A stretch of 34,354 nt of DNA from Methylorubrum salsuginis (GCF_900114375.1 NZ_FOSV01000034.1:1-34354), one strand, 5' to 3'; shown: positions 23,079 to 31,070, counted from the stretch's first letter. Numbers and translations are program-made. Notes: generated by a model from the letters alone, not told the origin.

Positions 23079-24244
23079 GCCGCCACCCCCGCGCGCTCGT
23101 AGGTGGAGAGCGCCGAACAGGCGCCGCAGCGCCCGCAGCCGGCCTTGATGTCGGCCGAGCGCAAATTCGCTTGCGCCAGCATGTCCGCGAGCGGCTTCAG
23201 GATGGCGTGCATGAAGTCCGGCCCGGGCGCCGGGTGGCTCTCCAGCGGCGTGCCCGAGATCGGCACGAACGGCACCACGAACGGGTAGACGCCCATCCCG
23301 ACGAGCCGCCCGGCCATCTCCAAAATGGCCTCCGGAGCGTCGCCAAGCCCGGCCAGGATGTAGGTAGAGACTTGGCCGCGACCGAAGATCGGCACCGCCG
23401 CCTCGAAGGCGGCGTAGTACCGCTCCAGCGGCACGCTCGCCTTGCCGGGCATGATCCTGGCCCGGACCTCCGGAGTGACGGCCTCCAGATGCATGCCCAG
23501 CGCATCGATACCGGACGCCTTCATCCGCTCGAACCAGCGGTCGTCGTCGGGCGGCTCGCATTGGGCCTGGATCGGCAGATCGACCGCCGCCTTCACGGCA
23601 AACGCGCTCTCGCACAGCACCGCCGCGCCGCGGTCGGTGGCATTCGGCGTGCCGGTGGTCATCACCATGTGCTTGACGCCGTCGAGGAGCACGGCGGCAC
23701 GGGCGACTTCGGCGAGTTGCTCGGGCGTCTTGTGCGCGACCGTGCGGCCGGCCGCCAGCGACTGGCCGATGGAGCAGAACTGGCAGGTCTTGGCGCGGTT
23801 CTGATAGCGGATGCAGGTCTGCAGCACCGTCGTGGCGAGCACGTCCCGCCCGTGCAGCACGGCGATCTTCGAGTAGGGCACGCCGTCGAAGGTCGAGAGC
23901 GCGTAAAAGCGGGGCCTGCCTGGGAAGGTCGCCTGCCCGATCACCACGCCGTCGTGCTCGATCACCGAGACCCCGTCGGCGTCCGGGCGGCGCACGAGGA
24001 AAGGCGAGTCGAAGGCGGCCTCGGTGTGCACGGGCACCATCACGGTGCGGCCCGCGATGGTCATCGCCTTATGATCGGAGGGTCCGGCTCCGCCGCGGCG
24101 GCTCGGAGCCCCCGCGCGGCTGTCGGCGAGCCTAACGCCGTAGGACTGCAACGCGTTGATCAGGCGCTCCGTCGGCATCCCGACCAAGCCTGCCACGACC
24201 GGCGGACACGAGGGTTGGTTCGTCAGAAGCGGATTGCTGCTCAT
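23075..24244 (-). CDS. nitD: MSMEG_0568-family radical SAM protein
   Basis: A 389-residue radical SAM enzyme. The cluster cysteines are C144, C154 and C157 (CIRYQNRAKTCQFC), a C-x9-C-x2-C spacing rather than the usual C-x3-C-x2-C. A second cysteine set, C370-C373-C376 (CGRCGAC), is near the C-terminus and could bind another Fe-S cluster or zinc. Conserved family parts include RRGGAGPSDHKA and MVPVHTEAAFDSPF. The ATG at 24244 has GGAG about 9 bases upstream and is 113 bp inside the nitC frame; the ATG at 24178 would still overlap it. The family's reaction is not known. Radical chemistry on a carbon-nitrogen intermediate is the likely job. Confidence 0.9.
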   Translation of the reverse strand: MSSNPLLTNQPSCPPVVAGLVGMPTERLINALQSYGVRLADSRAGAPSRRGGAGPSDHKAMTIAGRTVMVPVHTEAAFDSPFLVRRPDADGVSVIEHDGVVIGQATFPGRPRFYALSTFDGVPYSKIAVLHGRDVLATTVLQTCIRYQNRAKTCQFCSIGQSLAAGRTVAHKTPEQLAEVARAAVLLDGVKHMVMTTGTPNATDRGAAVLCESAFAVKAAVDLPIQAQCEPPDDDRWFERMKASGIDALGMHLEAVTPEVRARIMPGKASVPLERYYAAFEAAVPIFGRGQVSTYILAGLGDAPEAILEMAGRLVGMGVYPFVVPFVPISGTPLESHPAPGPDFMHAILKPLADMLAQANLRSADIKAGCGRCGACSALSTYERAGVAA

Positions 24245-25208
24245 GGTCGAAGCTCCGGGAATCGGACGTTGAACGGACCGGCTGGTGCACGAAGGAGGCC
24301 GGACGGTCGTCGTGGAGGAGGCTGAGGAGTTCGGGCCGAGCGTAGTGGCCGACCGAGTCCATCATCCGTTTGCGCTTGGTCACCAGCGCGAGGTCCATGT
24401 CGGCGATCAGGATGCCCTCGCCGGGTCCGAGGGGGTCGGCGAGGTGCTTGCCTTCGGGCGAGACGATGGCGGTGCAGTTGCCACCGCGGCAGGCGCCGCG
24501 CAGGCGCTCGTCCGGGCAGACCTGCGCCACCTGTTCGTCGGTGAGCCAGCCGGTGGCGTTGACCACGAAGCAGGCCGCCTCGAGCGCATGATGGCGGATC
24601 GTCACCTCCATCTGGTCGGCGAAGATCTGGCCCACGAGCGATCCCGGGAACTGGGCCGCGTGGATCTCCTCGTGGCGCGCCATCAGGCTGTAGCGGGCGA
24701 GCGGGTTGTAATGCTCCCAGCAGGCCAGAGCCCCGACGCGGCCGACCGCGGTCTCCACCACGTCGAGCCCGGCGCCGTCGCCCTGACCCCAGATCATCCG
24801 CTCGTGGTAGGTCGGGGTGATCTTGCGGCGCTTGAGCTTGAGCGACCCGTCGGCGTCGAAGATCAGCTGCGCGTTGTAGAGCGAGCCGTGGTCGCGCTCG
24901 TTGACCCCGAGCACGATGACCGCGCCGTGACGGCGGCCTGCCGCCGCGACCGCCTGCGTGACCGGGCCCGGCACGGTGACCGCGCGCTCGTAGAGCTTGA
25001 GGTGCTCCGCCCCCTGCATCGCGGGGGGCAGCACGAACGAGAAGTACGGGTAGTAGGGCACGAAGGTCTCGGGGAAGACCATGAAGCGCGCGCCTTTGCC
25101 GGCAGCTTCGTCGATGGCGTTGAGCACGCGCTCCAAGGTGCCGTCCGGCCGGTCGAGGTCCGGCGCGATCTGGACGGCGGCGGCCCGCACGATCCGGTTC
25201 TCTGACAT
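24132..25208 (-). CDS. nitC: Nit1-family nitrilase (Sll0784/MSMEG_0569-cluster type)
   Basis: A 358-residue nitrilase-superfamily enzyme. The Glu-Lys-Cys triad is E47 (FPETFVPYYPY), K129 (KRRKITPTYHE, with E136 as the second glutamate) and C163 (ALACWEHYNPL). Nitrilases hydrolyse nitriles to the acid plus ammonia. NitC of such clusters is induced by cyanide and needed for growth on it in Pseudomonas fluorescens 11764. GGAGG lies 5-9 bases before the ATG. The last 36 or so residues are odd: they overlap the nitD start and are Ser/Arg/Asp-rich. In the other frame the sequence would end at the ATGA shared with nitD, as at most other junctions here, so a recent frameshift near the 3' end is likely. 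The catalytic part is unaffected. Confidence 0.92.
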   Translation of the reverse strand: MSENRIVRAAAVQIAPDLDRPDGTLERVLNAIDEAAGKGARFMVFPETFVPYYPYFSFVLPPAMQGAEHLKLYERAVTVPGPVTQAVAAAGRRHGAVIVLGVNERDHGSLYNAQLIFDADGSLKLKRRKITPTYHERMIWGQGDGAGLDVVETAVGRVGALACWEHYNPLARYSLMARHEEIHAAQFPGSLVGQIFADQMEVTIRHHALEAACFVVNATGWLTDEQVAQVCPDERLRGACRGGNCTAIVSPEGKHLADPLGPGEGILIADMDLALVTKRKRMMDSVGHYARPELLSLLHDDRPASFVHQPVRSTSDSRSFDHEQQSASDEPTLVSAGRGRLGRDADGAPDQRVAVLRR

Positions 25209-25272
25209 GGGTGATCCTCCGGCTGTGACGGCGGTCGCGTCGTGCGCGGCCGCCGGATGCGATGCGCGCGCG

Positions 25273-25755
25273 TCAGACGGTCCAGGTGTCGAGGATCACC
25301 GCGTTGTCGCGCTTGTGCAGGAGGATGCAGTCGAGCACGTCGAGGGGGTTGATCATGCGGATCCCCTCGATGAAGGCGGCCTCGCCGTGGCCGTACAGCG
25401 CCTGGGTCGAGAACCGGCAGGCATAGACCTTTCCGCCCTCGGCCATGAATTTTTCCAGCTGGTTGTTGAAGTTGAGGTGGCCCGGAAACGCCTCGTCGCC
25501 GAGTCGCGGGAAGCCGCGCTGGACGCCGAGCGTGATGCCGGGGCCGTAGAGCAGGATCGAGGTGTCGAAGCCCTTGCGCTGCAGGCGGGTGGCCTGGAGC
25601 AGGTTCACGAGGCCGATCGAGCCCTCGAACGCGACGGTGTGGAAGGTGACGAGCGCCTTCTGGCCCGGCTCGGCCTTCACGTCCTCGAACACCTTCTCCT
25701 CGTAATCGACCAGGAAGTCGCCCTTCTTGTTATGTTCGCGGTTCACGGCAGGCAT
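25273..25755 (-). CDS. nitB: MSMEG_0572/Sll0783-family nitrogen starvation response protein
   Basis: A 160-residue product and the first gene of the Nit1C operon. It has GDFLVDYEEKVFEDVKAEPG, then ALVTFHTVAFEGSIGLVNLL, LYGPGITLGVQRGFP and KVYACRFSTQALYGHGE. The fold resembles DsrE-like proteins, with one cysteine in the YACRFS segment. In Pseudomonas, NitB is strongly raised with cyanide; its role is not known. GAGGAG lies 9 bases before the ATG at 25755, which decides the start. A longer frame to 25809 lacks a ribosome binding site. It is followed after 64 bases by nitC. Confidence 0.9.
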   Translation of the reverse strand: MPAVNREHNKKGDFLVDYEEKVFEDVKAEPGQKALVTFHTVAFEGSIGLVNLLQATRLQRKGFDTSILLYGPGITLGVQRGFPRLGDEAFPGHLNFNNQLEKFMAEGGKVYACRFSTQALYGHGEAAFIEGIRMINPLDVLDCILLHKRDNAVILDTWTV

Positions 25756-25878
25756 GGATCTCACTCCTCGATGGATTGGACCGCGGCAGCCTGGGCTTCG
25801 GGCGGTCACGGGACCATCATGGCAAGCGTTGTGCCAGATCTTTGCCGATCAATGTGTCGGTCAATGCGCCGAAGTGAT

Positions 25879-25902
25879 ATGCATACAATTAGGCGATCAA
25901 TG
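25879..25902. promoter_or_regulatory. Composite box upstream of nitB
   Basis: ATGCATACAAT (25879-25889), four bases, then CGATCAATG (25894-25902). The 11-mer is identical to that in the palindrome at 18606-18616. It lies about 125-150 bases before the nitB start, in a position suited to an activator. Confidence 0.5.
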
Positions 25903-26070
25903 ATCCGAATCTCGCTGTCACGCATCAATTCGGACGAAGCTCGTTTCGAGAGCAAGCCGTGCGCATTTCGTGACCACGATAGGCACGCTCGAGGCACTGC
26001 GATTGCTTGTATTGTATGGATCGCGTGAGCGTCACTCCCGAGGCGTGATTGCGGTATGACGCTTGCTAGC

Positions 26071-26095
26071 CATACAATCGAACATTGATCGTATG
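26071..26095. promoter_or_regulatory. Imperfect 25-bp palindrome, MocR operator candidate
   Basis: Arms CATACAATCGA (26071-26081) and TTGATCGTATG (26085-26095) around ACA are inverted with 9 of 11 pairs matching. It ends 23 bases before the mocR-1 start, where bound regulator would hinder its own transcription. Confidence 0.55.
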
Positions 26096-26118
26096 CTGAT
26101 GGTGCAGGCGCGGAGCGG

Positions 26119-27552
26119 ATGAAGGCGACGAAGAGAGGAGGGACGACGAGCCCTCATGAGGTCATGGCCGGGGGTTGGACGCCGGACCTCAAGCGCTGGG
26201 GCAAGCCGCACTATCTGGCCATCGCGGAGGCCCTGGCGGACGATATCCGCAACGGGCACCTGACGCCCGGCACGCGCCTGCCGACCCAGCGGGCGCTGGC
26301 CGAGGCGCTCGACCTGAACTTCACGACGGTGTCGCGGGGTTATGTCGAGGCGCACAAGCGCGGCCTGATCGAGGGTCGTGTCGGCCAAGGAACCTTCGTG
26401 GTCGATCCGACCCGCACTGCCCATTCAGGCGGCGCCGCGCAGCGGGTCGGGCCGGTCGACTTCACCATGAACCTGCCGCCCGAACCCGACGCGGCTGCCC
26501 TGCAGGCCCGCATGCAGGCATCGTTTTCGGAGCTGTCCGGCGACCTGGCCAATCTTCTCCGCTACCAGGGCTTCGGCGGGACCGACGCCGACAAAGAGGC
26601 GGCGCTGAGATGGCTGAAGGGCCGCGGGGTCGACACGAACCGGGAGCGCCTGCTGATCTGCCCTGGCGCCCACAGTGCCCTGTTCAGCGTGCTCGGTCAG
26701 GTCGCCCGCCCCGGTGACACCATCTGCGCCGAGCGCATCACCTACCCGGGCATCCGCGCCCTCGCGGCGCATCTGGGCTTGCGCCTCGTCGACCTTCCCA
26801 TGGACCGGCACGGAGTCGACCCCGACGCTTTCGCAGCCGCCTGCACCAAGGTGGCGCCGAAGGCGATCTACCTGAACCCGCTGCTGCAGAACCCGACCAC
26901 CGCGACCCTGTCCCGCACGCGGCGGGAGGCCATCATCGCGGTGGCGCGGCGCTACGCGGTCAGCATCATCGAAGACGACGCCTACGCGCGCATTTGCCCG
27001 GCACCGCCGCCGAGCTTCGCCGAACTCGCGCCCGAGATCACCTACTACGTGGCAGGAGTGGCCAAGTGCCTGGGCGCCGGCCTTCGCCTTGCCTTCCTGG
27101 TCACCCCGAGCGCCCGGTCCGCCCTGCCGGTCGCGGGTGCGCTGCGAGCCGCGACCGTCATGGCCTCGCCGATCTCGACCGCTCTCGCGACGCGCTGGAT
27201 CATGGACGGCACGGCGGAGGCCGTCGTGCAGTTCGTCCGCGAGGAATCGGCCGCGCGCCAGCGTATCGTGGCCTCGCTTCTTCCGGCCGAGACCTACACC
27301 GCCGATCCGCACGGCTTCCACGTCTGGATCACGCTGCCGGATGGCTGGACGCGCTCGGCCTTCGCCAGCCAGGGGCGGTCGGCGGGGCTCGGCGTGGTCG
27401 GCAGCGATCCCTTCTGCGTGGCAGGGACACCGCCGGAGGCGGTGCGCCTCTGTCTCGGCGGCCCCTCGACCCGGCAGCAGATCACGCACGGCCTAGAAGT
27501 GCTTGCGCACGCGCTCGAAGGGTCGCCGGCGCTGGCCTCGACCTATATCTGA
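26119..27552 (+). CDS. MocR-type PLP-dependent transcriptional regulator 1
   Basis: A 477-residue protein. A GntR winged helix (about 30-97: HYLAIAEALADDIRNGHLTP, RLPTQRALAEALDLNFTTVS, GLIEGRVGQGTFV) is joined by a short linker to a fold-type I aminotransferase domain. PLP residues are present: N258 in QNPTTATLS, D286/D287-Y289 in IIEDDAYA, K316 in VAKCLGAGLR and R323. MocR proteins sense amino acids or amines through PLP and switch neighbouring genes. It is divergent from nitB, which makes it the likely regulator of the nit operon; the ligand might be an amino acid nitrile or a product of cyanide fixation (inference). It is paralogous to the mocR at 31179. GGAG precedes the chosen ATG; 26164 is an alternative. 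Confidence 0.9.
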   Translation: MKATKRGGTTSPHEVMAGGWTPDLKRWGKPHYLAIAEALADDIRNGHLTPGTRLPTQRALAEALDLNFTTVSRGYVEAHKRGLIEGRVGQGTFVVDPTRTAHSGGAAQRVGPVDFTMNLPPEPDAAALQARMQASFSELSGDLANLLRYQGFGGTDADKEAALRWLKGRGVDTNRERLLICPGAHSALFSVLGQVARPGDTICAERITYPGIRALAAHLGLRLVDLPMDRHGVDPDAFAAACTKVAPKAIYLNPLLQNPTTATLSRTRREAIIAVARRYAVSIIEDDAYARICPAPPPSFAELAPEITYYVAGVAKCLGAGLRLAFLVTPSARSALPVAGALRAATVMASPISTALATRWIMDGTAEAVVQFVREESAARQRIVASLLPAETYTADPHGFHVWITLPDGWTRSAFASQGRSAGLGVVGSDPFCVAGTPPEAVRLCLGGPSTRQQITHGLEVLAHALEGSPALASTYI

Positions 27553-27660
27553 AGCACCCGGCAGTGACGCGGCTCGACCGCCTCCGGGAGCCTATAGGGC
27601 GAGGCCAACGGTTACTGGGTTTTCGGACTCCTGGGCCTGGAGCGATCGGGGGTCGGGGCG

Positions 27661-27798
27661 TCAGCCTGCCTTCAGCCACATCTTCAGGATGCCGGCGACG
27701 ACCCCGAGCGAGAGGACGCTGCCGGCCCACAGCGAGGCGAACCACACGAGGCGGCGCCACAGGGGAGCGGGGTGGCGGGGAGCGGAGGTGGTGCCCAT
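27661..27798 (-). CDS. DUF2474 small membrane protein of the bd oxidase (CydX-like)
   Basis: A 45-residue single-span membrane protein: a basic N-terminus (PAPLWRRLVWFASLWAGS) followed by VLSLGVVAGILKMWLKAG. It matches the DUF2474 family, which is found after cioB/cydB genes and probably acts like CydX, the small subunit that stabilises the haem site of bd oxidases. Its ATG overlaps the cioB stop by one base (TGATG), so it is coupled to it. Confidence 0.8.
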   Translation of the reverse strand: MGTTSAPRHPAPLWRRLVWFASLWAGSVLSLGVVAGILKMWLKAG

Positions 27799-28805
27799 CA
27801 GTGATACCCCGCCGCGTCGACCTTCCCGCGGAAGACCCAGTACGAGTAGGCCGTGTAGGCCAGGATGACCGGGATCAGAACGGACGCGCCCACGAGCAGG
27901 AAGACCTGGCTCGAATGCGGTGCCGCCGCCTCCCAGATCGTGACCCGGCCCGGCACGACGTCGGGGAAGATGCTGATCCCCAGGCCGACGAAGGACAGCA
28001 GGAACAGGCCGAGCGCCAGCAGAAACGGGGTTCTCTCCGCTCCCCCGCGCAGCGAGCGGAAGAACAGGAACGACGCCACCGCGACGAGGAGCGGCACCTG
28101 AGCGGTGAGCAGCACGCTCGGCATCGAGAACCAGCGCTCCCAATATTGGCCCTCCAGGAAGGGCGTCGCCGCGCTGACGGCGGCGATCACCGCAACCGTC
28201 GCCGCGCCGAGCCAGAGCGAGAAGGTGCGCGACCTCTGTTGAAGGCTCCCCTCCGTCCGCATCACCAGCCACGTGGCGCCGAGCAGGGCGTAGCCGCAGA
28301 CGATGCCGAGGCCGACGAGCAGGCTGAAAGGCGTGAGCCAGTCCCACCAACCGCCCGCATAGGCGCGGCCCTCCACCTTGATGCCCTGCAGCAGGGCGCC
28401 GAGGGTGATGCCCTGGGCGAGCGCCGCCACGACCGAGCCTCCGGTGAAGGCGACGTCCCAGAGCGCCCGATGGCGGGGGTCGCGCCAGCGGAACTCGAAG
28501 GCGACCCCGCGGAAGATCAGGCCGAGCAGCATCGCGATGATGGGCGCGTAGAGCGCCGGCATGATGACCGCGTAGGCGAGCGGGAAGACCGCGAACAGTC
28601 CGCCGCCGCCGAGCACCAGCCAGGTCTCGTTGCCGTCCCAGACCGGCGCGATGGAGTTCATCGCGGTATCGCGCTCATGTCCCGGTCGGAAGGCCGGGAA
28701 CAGGATGCCGATGCCGAGGTCGAAGCCGTCCATCACGATGTAGGCGAAGACCGCGAAGGCGATGATGAGCGCCCAGACCACCGTCAGGTCGATGTTGGCG
28801 AACAT
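27798..28805 (-). CDS. cioB: Cytochrome bd-type (cyanide-insensitive) quinol oxidase subunit II
   Basis: A 335-residue polytopic membrane protein of the CydB/CioB family. It opens with ANIDLTVVWALIIAFAVFAY and IVMDGFDLGIGILFP, then NSIAPVWDGNETWLVLGGGG, the family signature, and GLIFRGVAFEFRWRD. Subunit II pairs with subunit I in the inner membrane and provides structure and a proton path. GAGGAACGCATC precedes the ATG and the gene starts 10 bases after cioA. The length matches the Pseudomonas Cio-type subunit rather than the longer E. coli CydB. It overlaps the DUF2474 gene. Confidence 0.93.
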   Translation of the reverse strand: MFANIDLTVVWALIIAFAVFAYIVMDGFDLGIGILFPAFRPGHERDTAMNSIAPVWDGNETWLVLGGGGLFAVFPLAYAVIMPALYAPIIAMLLGLIFRGVAFEFRWRDPRHRALWDVAFTGGSVVAALAQGITLGALLQGIKVEGRAYAGGWWDWLTPFSLLVGLGIVCGYALLGATWLVMRTEGSLQQRSRTFSLWLGAATVAVIAAVSAATPFLEGQYWERWFSMPSVLLTAQVPLLVAVASFLFFRSLRGGAERTPFLLALGLFLLSFVGLGISIFPDVVPGRVTIWEAAAPHSSQVFLLVGASVLIPVILAYTAYSYWVFRGKVDAAGYH

Positions 28806-28815
28806 GATGCGTTCC

Positions 28816-30234
28816 TCATTCGGCCGGGTGGAGGGAGCGGCCGGCAGTGACCGACGGCGCGGGCGTGATGCCGGCGGTGCGGATCGGCGCCCCGGGCTTG
28901 ATCCCGGGCTCGCCCCGGTGCGGCGACTTCGCCATCAGGTGCAGGATGTAGAGGATGCCCATCCCGAACACGGCGAAGTAGACCAGCACGAAGGCGGTGA
29001 GCGACGCGGCGACGGCGGGCGCGTGGAGCGGCGAGGCCGATTCCGCCGTGCGCAGGAGCCCATAGACGGTGAAGGGCTGGCGCCCGACCTCGGTGGTGAT
29101 CCAGCCGGCCACGACGGCGACGAAGCCGGCAGGCCCCATTGCGAGAGCGAAGCGGTGAAGCGCCGCCCACTGGTAGAGCTTGCCCTTGAAGCGGGCGAGC
29201 AGGCTGAGGCAGCCCAGCAGGAGCATCAGCATGCCGAGACTGACCATGACCCGGAAGGACCAGAACACCACGGGCACCGGCGGCCAGTTCTCCCGCGGCA
29301 CGCTGTCGAGACCCTTCAGCGGTTCGTTCAAGCCGTGCTTCAGGATCAGCGAGGAGAGCTTCGGCACCTCGACCGCGTAGCGCACCGTGCCGGCCTCCTG
29401 GTCGGGCAGGCCGAACAGGATGAGCGGCGCCCCGTCCGGGTGGCTCTGGAAGTGGCCTTCCATGGCCATGACCTTGGTCGGTTGGTGCTCCAACGTGTTC
29501 AGGCCGTGGGCGTCGCCGGCCAGGATCTGAAGAGGCGCCACGACGGCGAGCATCCACATCGCCATCGAGAACATCGTGCGTGCGCCCTCGTTGGCGCGGT
29601 CGCGAAGCAGGTGCATGGCGCCGACCGCGCCGACGACGAGCGCGGTGGTCAGGTAGGCGGCCAGGACCATGTGGACGAGGCGGTACGGGAACGAGGGGTT
29701 GAAGACGATGGCCCACCAGTCGGCCGGCACGAACTGGCCGGCCGCGTTGACCGCGTGACCCTGGGGCGTCTGCATCCAGGAGTTCACGGACAGGATCCAG
29801 AACGCCGAGAAGAAGGTCCCGATGGCCACCATCAGCGTGGCGAGGAAGTGCAGCCGCGGCCCGACCTTGCTCATGCCGAACAGCATGACGCCGAGGAAGC
29901 CGGCTTCCAGGAAGAAGGCCGAGAGCACCTCGTAGGCCATCAGCGGACCGAGAACGGGCCCGGTCTTGTCGGCGTAGACCGACCAGTTCGTACCGAACTG
30001 GTAGGACATCACGAGGCCGGACACGACGCCCATGGCGAAGGCGATGGCGAAGATCTTGATCCAGTACCGGAACAGGTCGATGAACACCTGCCGTCCGGTC
30101 GCCAACCAGAGCCCCTCCAGCACCGCAAGGTAGCTGGCGAGGCCGATGGAGAAAGCCGGGAACACGATGTGGAAGGCCACCGTGAACCCGAACTGCCACC
30201 TTGCAAGCAGCAGGGCGTCAACGTTCGCCAGCAT
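28816..30234 (-). CDS. cioA: Cytochrome bd-type (cyanide-insensitive) quinol oxidase subunit I
   Basis: A 472-residue membrane oxidase subunit. Haem ligands can be seen: H22 (FTVAFHIVFPAF), H188 (PYRLVHMVLAAY) and a Met in FRVMVSLGM; E102 and E110 (MAYEVLSAFFLEAGF) line the haem b595/d site. The GRQPFTVYG motif is present. The quinol loop after about residue 240 is short, the CioA form, unlike the long loop of E. coli CydA. This class reduces oxygen with quinol and is relatively resistant to cyanide. ATG 30234 is chosen for the AGGTGA ribosome binding site 5 bases upstream; a GTG three codons earlier is possible. It overlaps the small gene upstream by 17 bp. Confidence 0.93.
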   Translation of the reverse strand: MLANVDALLLARWQFGFTVAFHIVFPAFSIGLASYLAVLEGLWLATGRQVFIDLFRYWIKIFAIAFAMGVVSGLVMSYQFGTNWSVYADKTGPVLGPLMAYEVLSAFFLEAGFLGVMLFGMSKVGPRLHFLATLMVAIGTFFSAFWILSVNSWMQTPQGHAVNAAGQFVPADWWAIVFNPSFPYRLVHMVLAAYLTTALVVGAVGAMHLLRDRANEGARTMFSMAMWMLAVVAPLQILAGDAHGLNTLEHQPTKVMAMEGHFQSHPDGAPLILFGLPDQEAGTVRYAVEVPKLSSLILKHGLNEPLKGLDSVPRENWPPVPVVFWSFRVMVSLGMLMLLLGCLSLLARFKGKLYQWAALHRFALAMGPAGFVAVVAGWITTEVGRQPFTVYGLLRTAESASPLHAPAVAASLTAFVLVYFAVFGMGILYILHLMAKSPHRGEPGIKPGAPIRTAGITPAPSVTAGRSLHPAE

Positions 30235-30478
30235 GTTGGTCACCTATTGCAGCTGTCGATGAGGCTGGGGCAGCGGCCAGCGCGACCTCGCCCCAGCCCA
30301 GCCGTGTACGAACCTCGGCAAGCGCCTCCACGAGCGCCCGCATGTTGCCGTCCGGATGCGTCCAGATGGCGGCCGGGAATGTGCCGACTTTGCGCTCAAG
30401 CTCGATAAAAGTCCGGTTACGGCCGTCCTCGCGCGGCTTCCGGAGGGAGGCCTCGAACACCTCGGAACAGAGGAGCAT
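30218..30478 (-). CDS. Hypothetical small protein upstream of cioA
   Basis: An 86-residue frame I do not recognise. It has protein-like composition: LLCSEVFEASLRKPREDGRN, RTFIELERKVGTFPAAIWTH, PDGNMRALVEALAEVRTRLG, then an Ala-rich tail that overlaps the cioA start. No membrane segment or signal peptide is seen. GAGGATCGGGACG precedes the ATG at 30478; GTG at 30511 is an alternative. It lies between the DUF983 gene and cioA on the same strand and its tail overlap implies coupling to cioA. It may be a real operon member or just a long leader. Confidence 0.45.
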   Translation of the reverse strand: MLLCSEVFEASLRKPREDGRNRTFIELERKVGTFPAAIWTHPDGNMRALVEALAEVRTRLGWGEVALAAAPASSTAAIGDQHAGER

Positions 30479-30578
30479 CGTCCCGATCCTCGTGAGGTAG
30501 GATGCAGGCACGTCAAGCCCGGCAGCGGGCGATGCCGCCGGCGCGTGTCCGCCCGGACTGCGCGGCGGAGCGCAAGGA

Positions 30579-30983
30579 TCAATCCCCGGATGCAGGGCCC
30601 ATGTTGGGTGCTGGCGAAGTCGCCAGGCGGCCTTCTCCCGCCTTGTTGATGTACTGGCTGGCGATGAAAAGCCCCTTCAGCGGCCGGATGACCGGCACGC
30701 AGGCCAGCAAGAGAAGCGGAAGCGTCACGAGCGCATGAATCCAGAGCGGCGGTTCGTAGGCGAGCTCAAACCAGATGCCGAAGGCAGTGACCGGGAAGGC
30801 CATCGTCATCATGATGAAGAAGGCTGGGCCATCGGCCGGGTCGGCGAAGCGATAATCGAGGCCGCACGCCTCGCAGCGCGGCTTCAGGGCGATGAAGCCG
30901 TCGAACAGGCGCCCCTCGCCGCAGCGCGGGCAGCGGCACCGCAAGCCGACGGACATGAGGGATTGATCGGTCGTCCTTTGCAT
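30579..30983 (-). CDS. DUF983 family membrane protein
   Basis: A 134-residue product with two CPxCG-like zinc knuckles (CPRCGEGRLFDGFIALKPRC then CEACGLDYRF, cysteines about 16-45) followed by FADPADGPAFFIMMTMAFPV and two membrane segments (AFFIMMTMAFPVTAFGIWF and LVTLPLLLLACVPVIRPLKG). This is the DUF983 family, often encoded near respiratory oxidases in alphaproteobacteria and possibly helping their assembly. The ATG at 30983 has AGGA 9 bases upstream. It heads the leftward operon that includes cioAB and starts in the palindrome-bearing region shared with the second mocR. Confidence 0.85.
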   Translation of the reverse strand: MQRTTDQSLMSVGLRCRCPRCGEGRLFDGFIALKPRCEACGLDYRFADPADGPAFFIMMTMAFPVTAFGIWFELAYEPPLWIHALVTLPLLLLACVPVIRPLKGLFIASQYINKAGEGRLATSPAPNMGPASGD

Positions 30984-31043
30984 CGTCCACGTTCCTGAAC
31001 CGCTTGCCGTCCGGCGGCATGAAGAGGCGCCTTGCGTGCCCCA

Positions 31044-31070
31044 AATGTATGGCTTATTGGTCCATACATT
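31044..31070. promoter_or_regulatory. Palindromic operator candidate (mocR-2 / cio)
   Basis: Perfect 9-bp arms AATGTATGG (31044-31052) and CCATACATT (31062-31070) with a 9-base spacer. The half-site GTATGG/CCATAC also appears at 26011-26019 and 26070-26078 before mocR-1. Confidence 0.6.

Larger units (their letters stand above)
25756..26118. promoter_or_regulatory. Divergent control region nitB / mocR-1
   Basis: A 363-base gap between nitB (leftward) and the first mocR gene (rightward), with several related boxes. CATACAAT occurs at 25882-25889, reversed at 26011-26018, and at 26071-26078. CGATCAATG occurs at 25846-25854 and 25894-25902 and reversed (CATTGATCG) at 26083-26091. Twice a CATACAAT box is followed after four bases by one of these 9-mers. 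The set looks like binding sites for a self-regulating MocR protein. No protein-coding gene is seen. Confidence 0.6.

Noticed and set aside
27553..27660. Terminator between convergent mocR-1 and DUF2474 genes
   Set aside because: I found no convincing inverted repeat with a stable stem in these 108 bases.
26994..28850. 618-codon open frame on the plus strand
   Set aside because: It covers the end of mocR-1 in another frame and the cioB gene in antisense; it has no domain and is charged low-complexity sequence.
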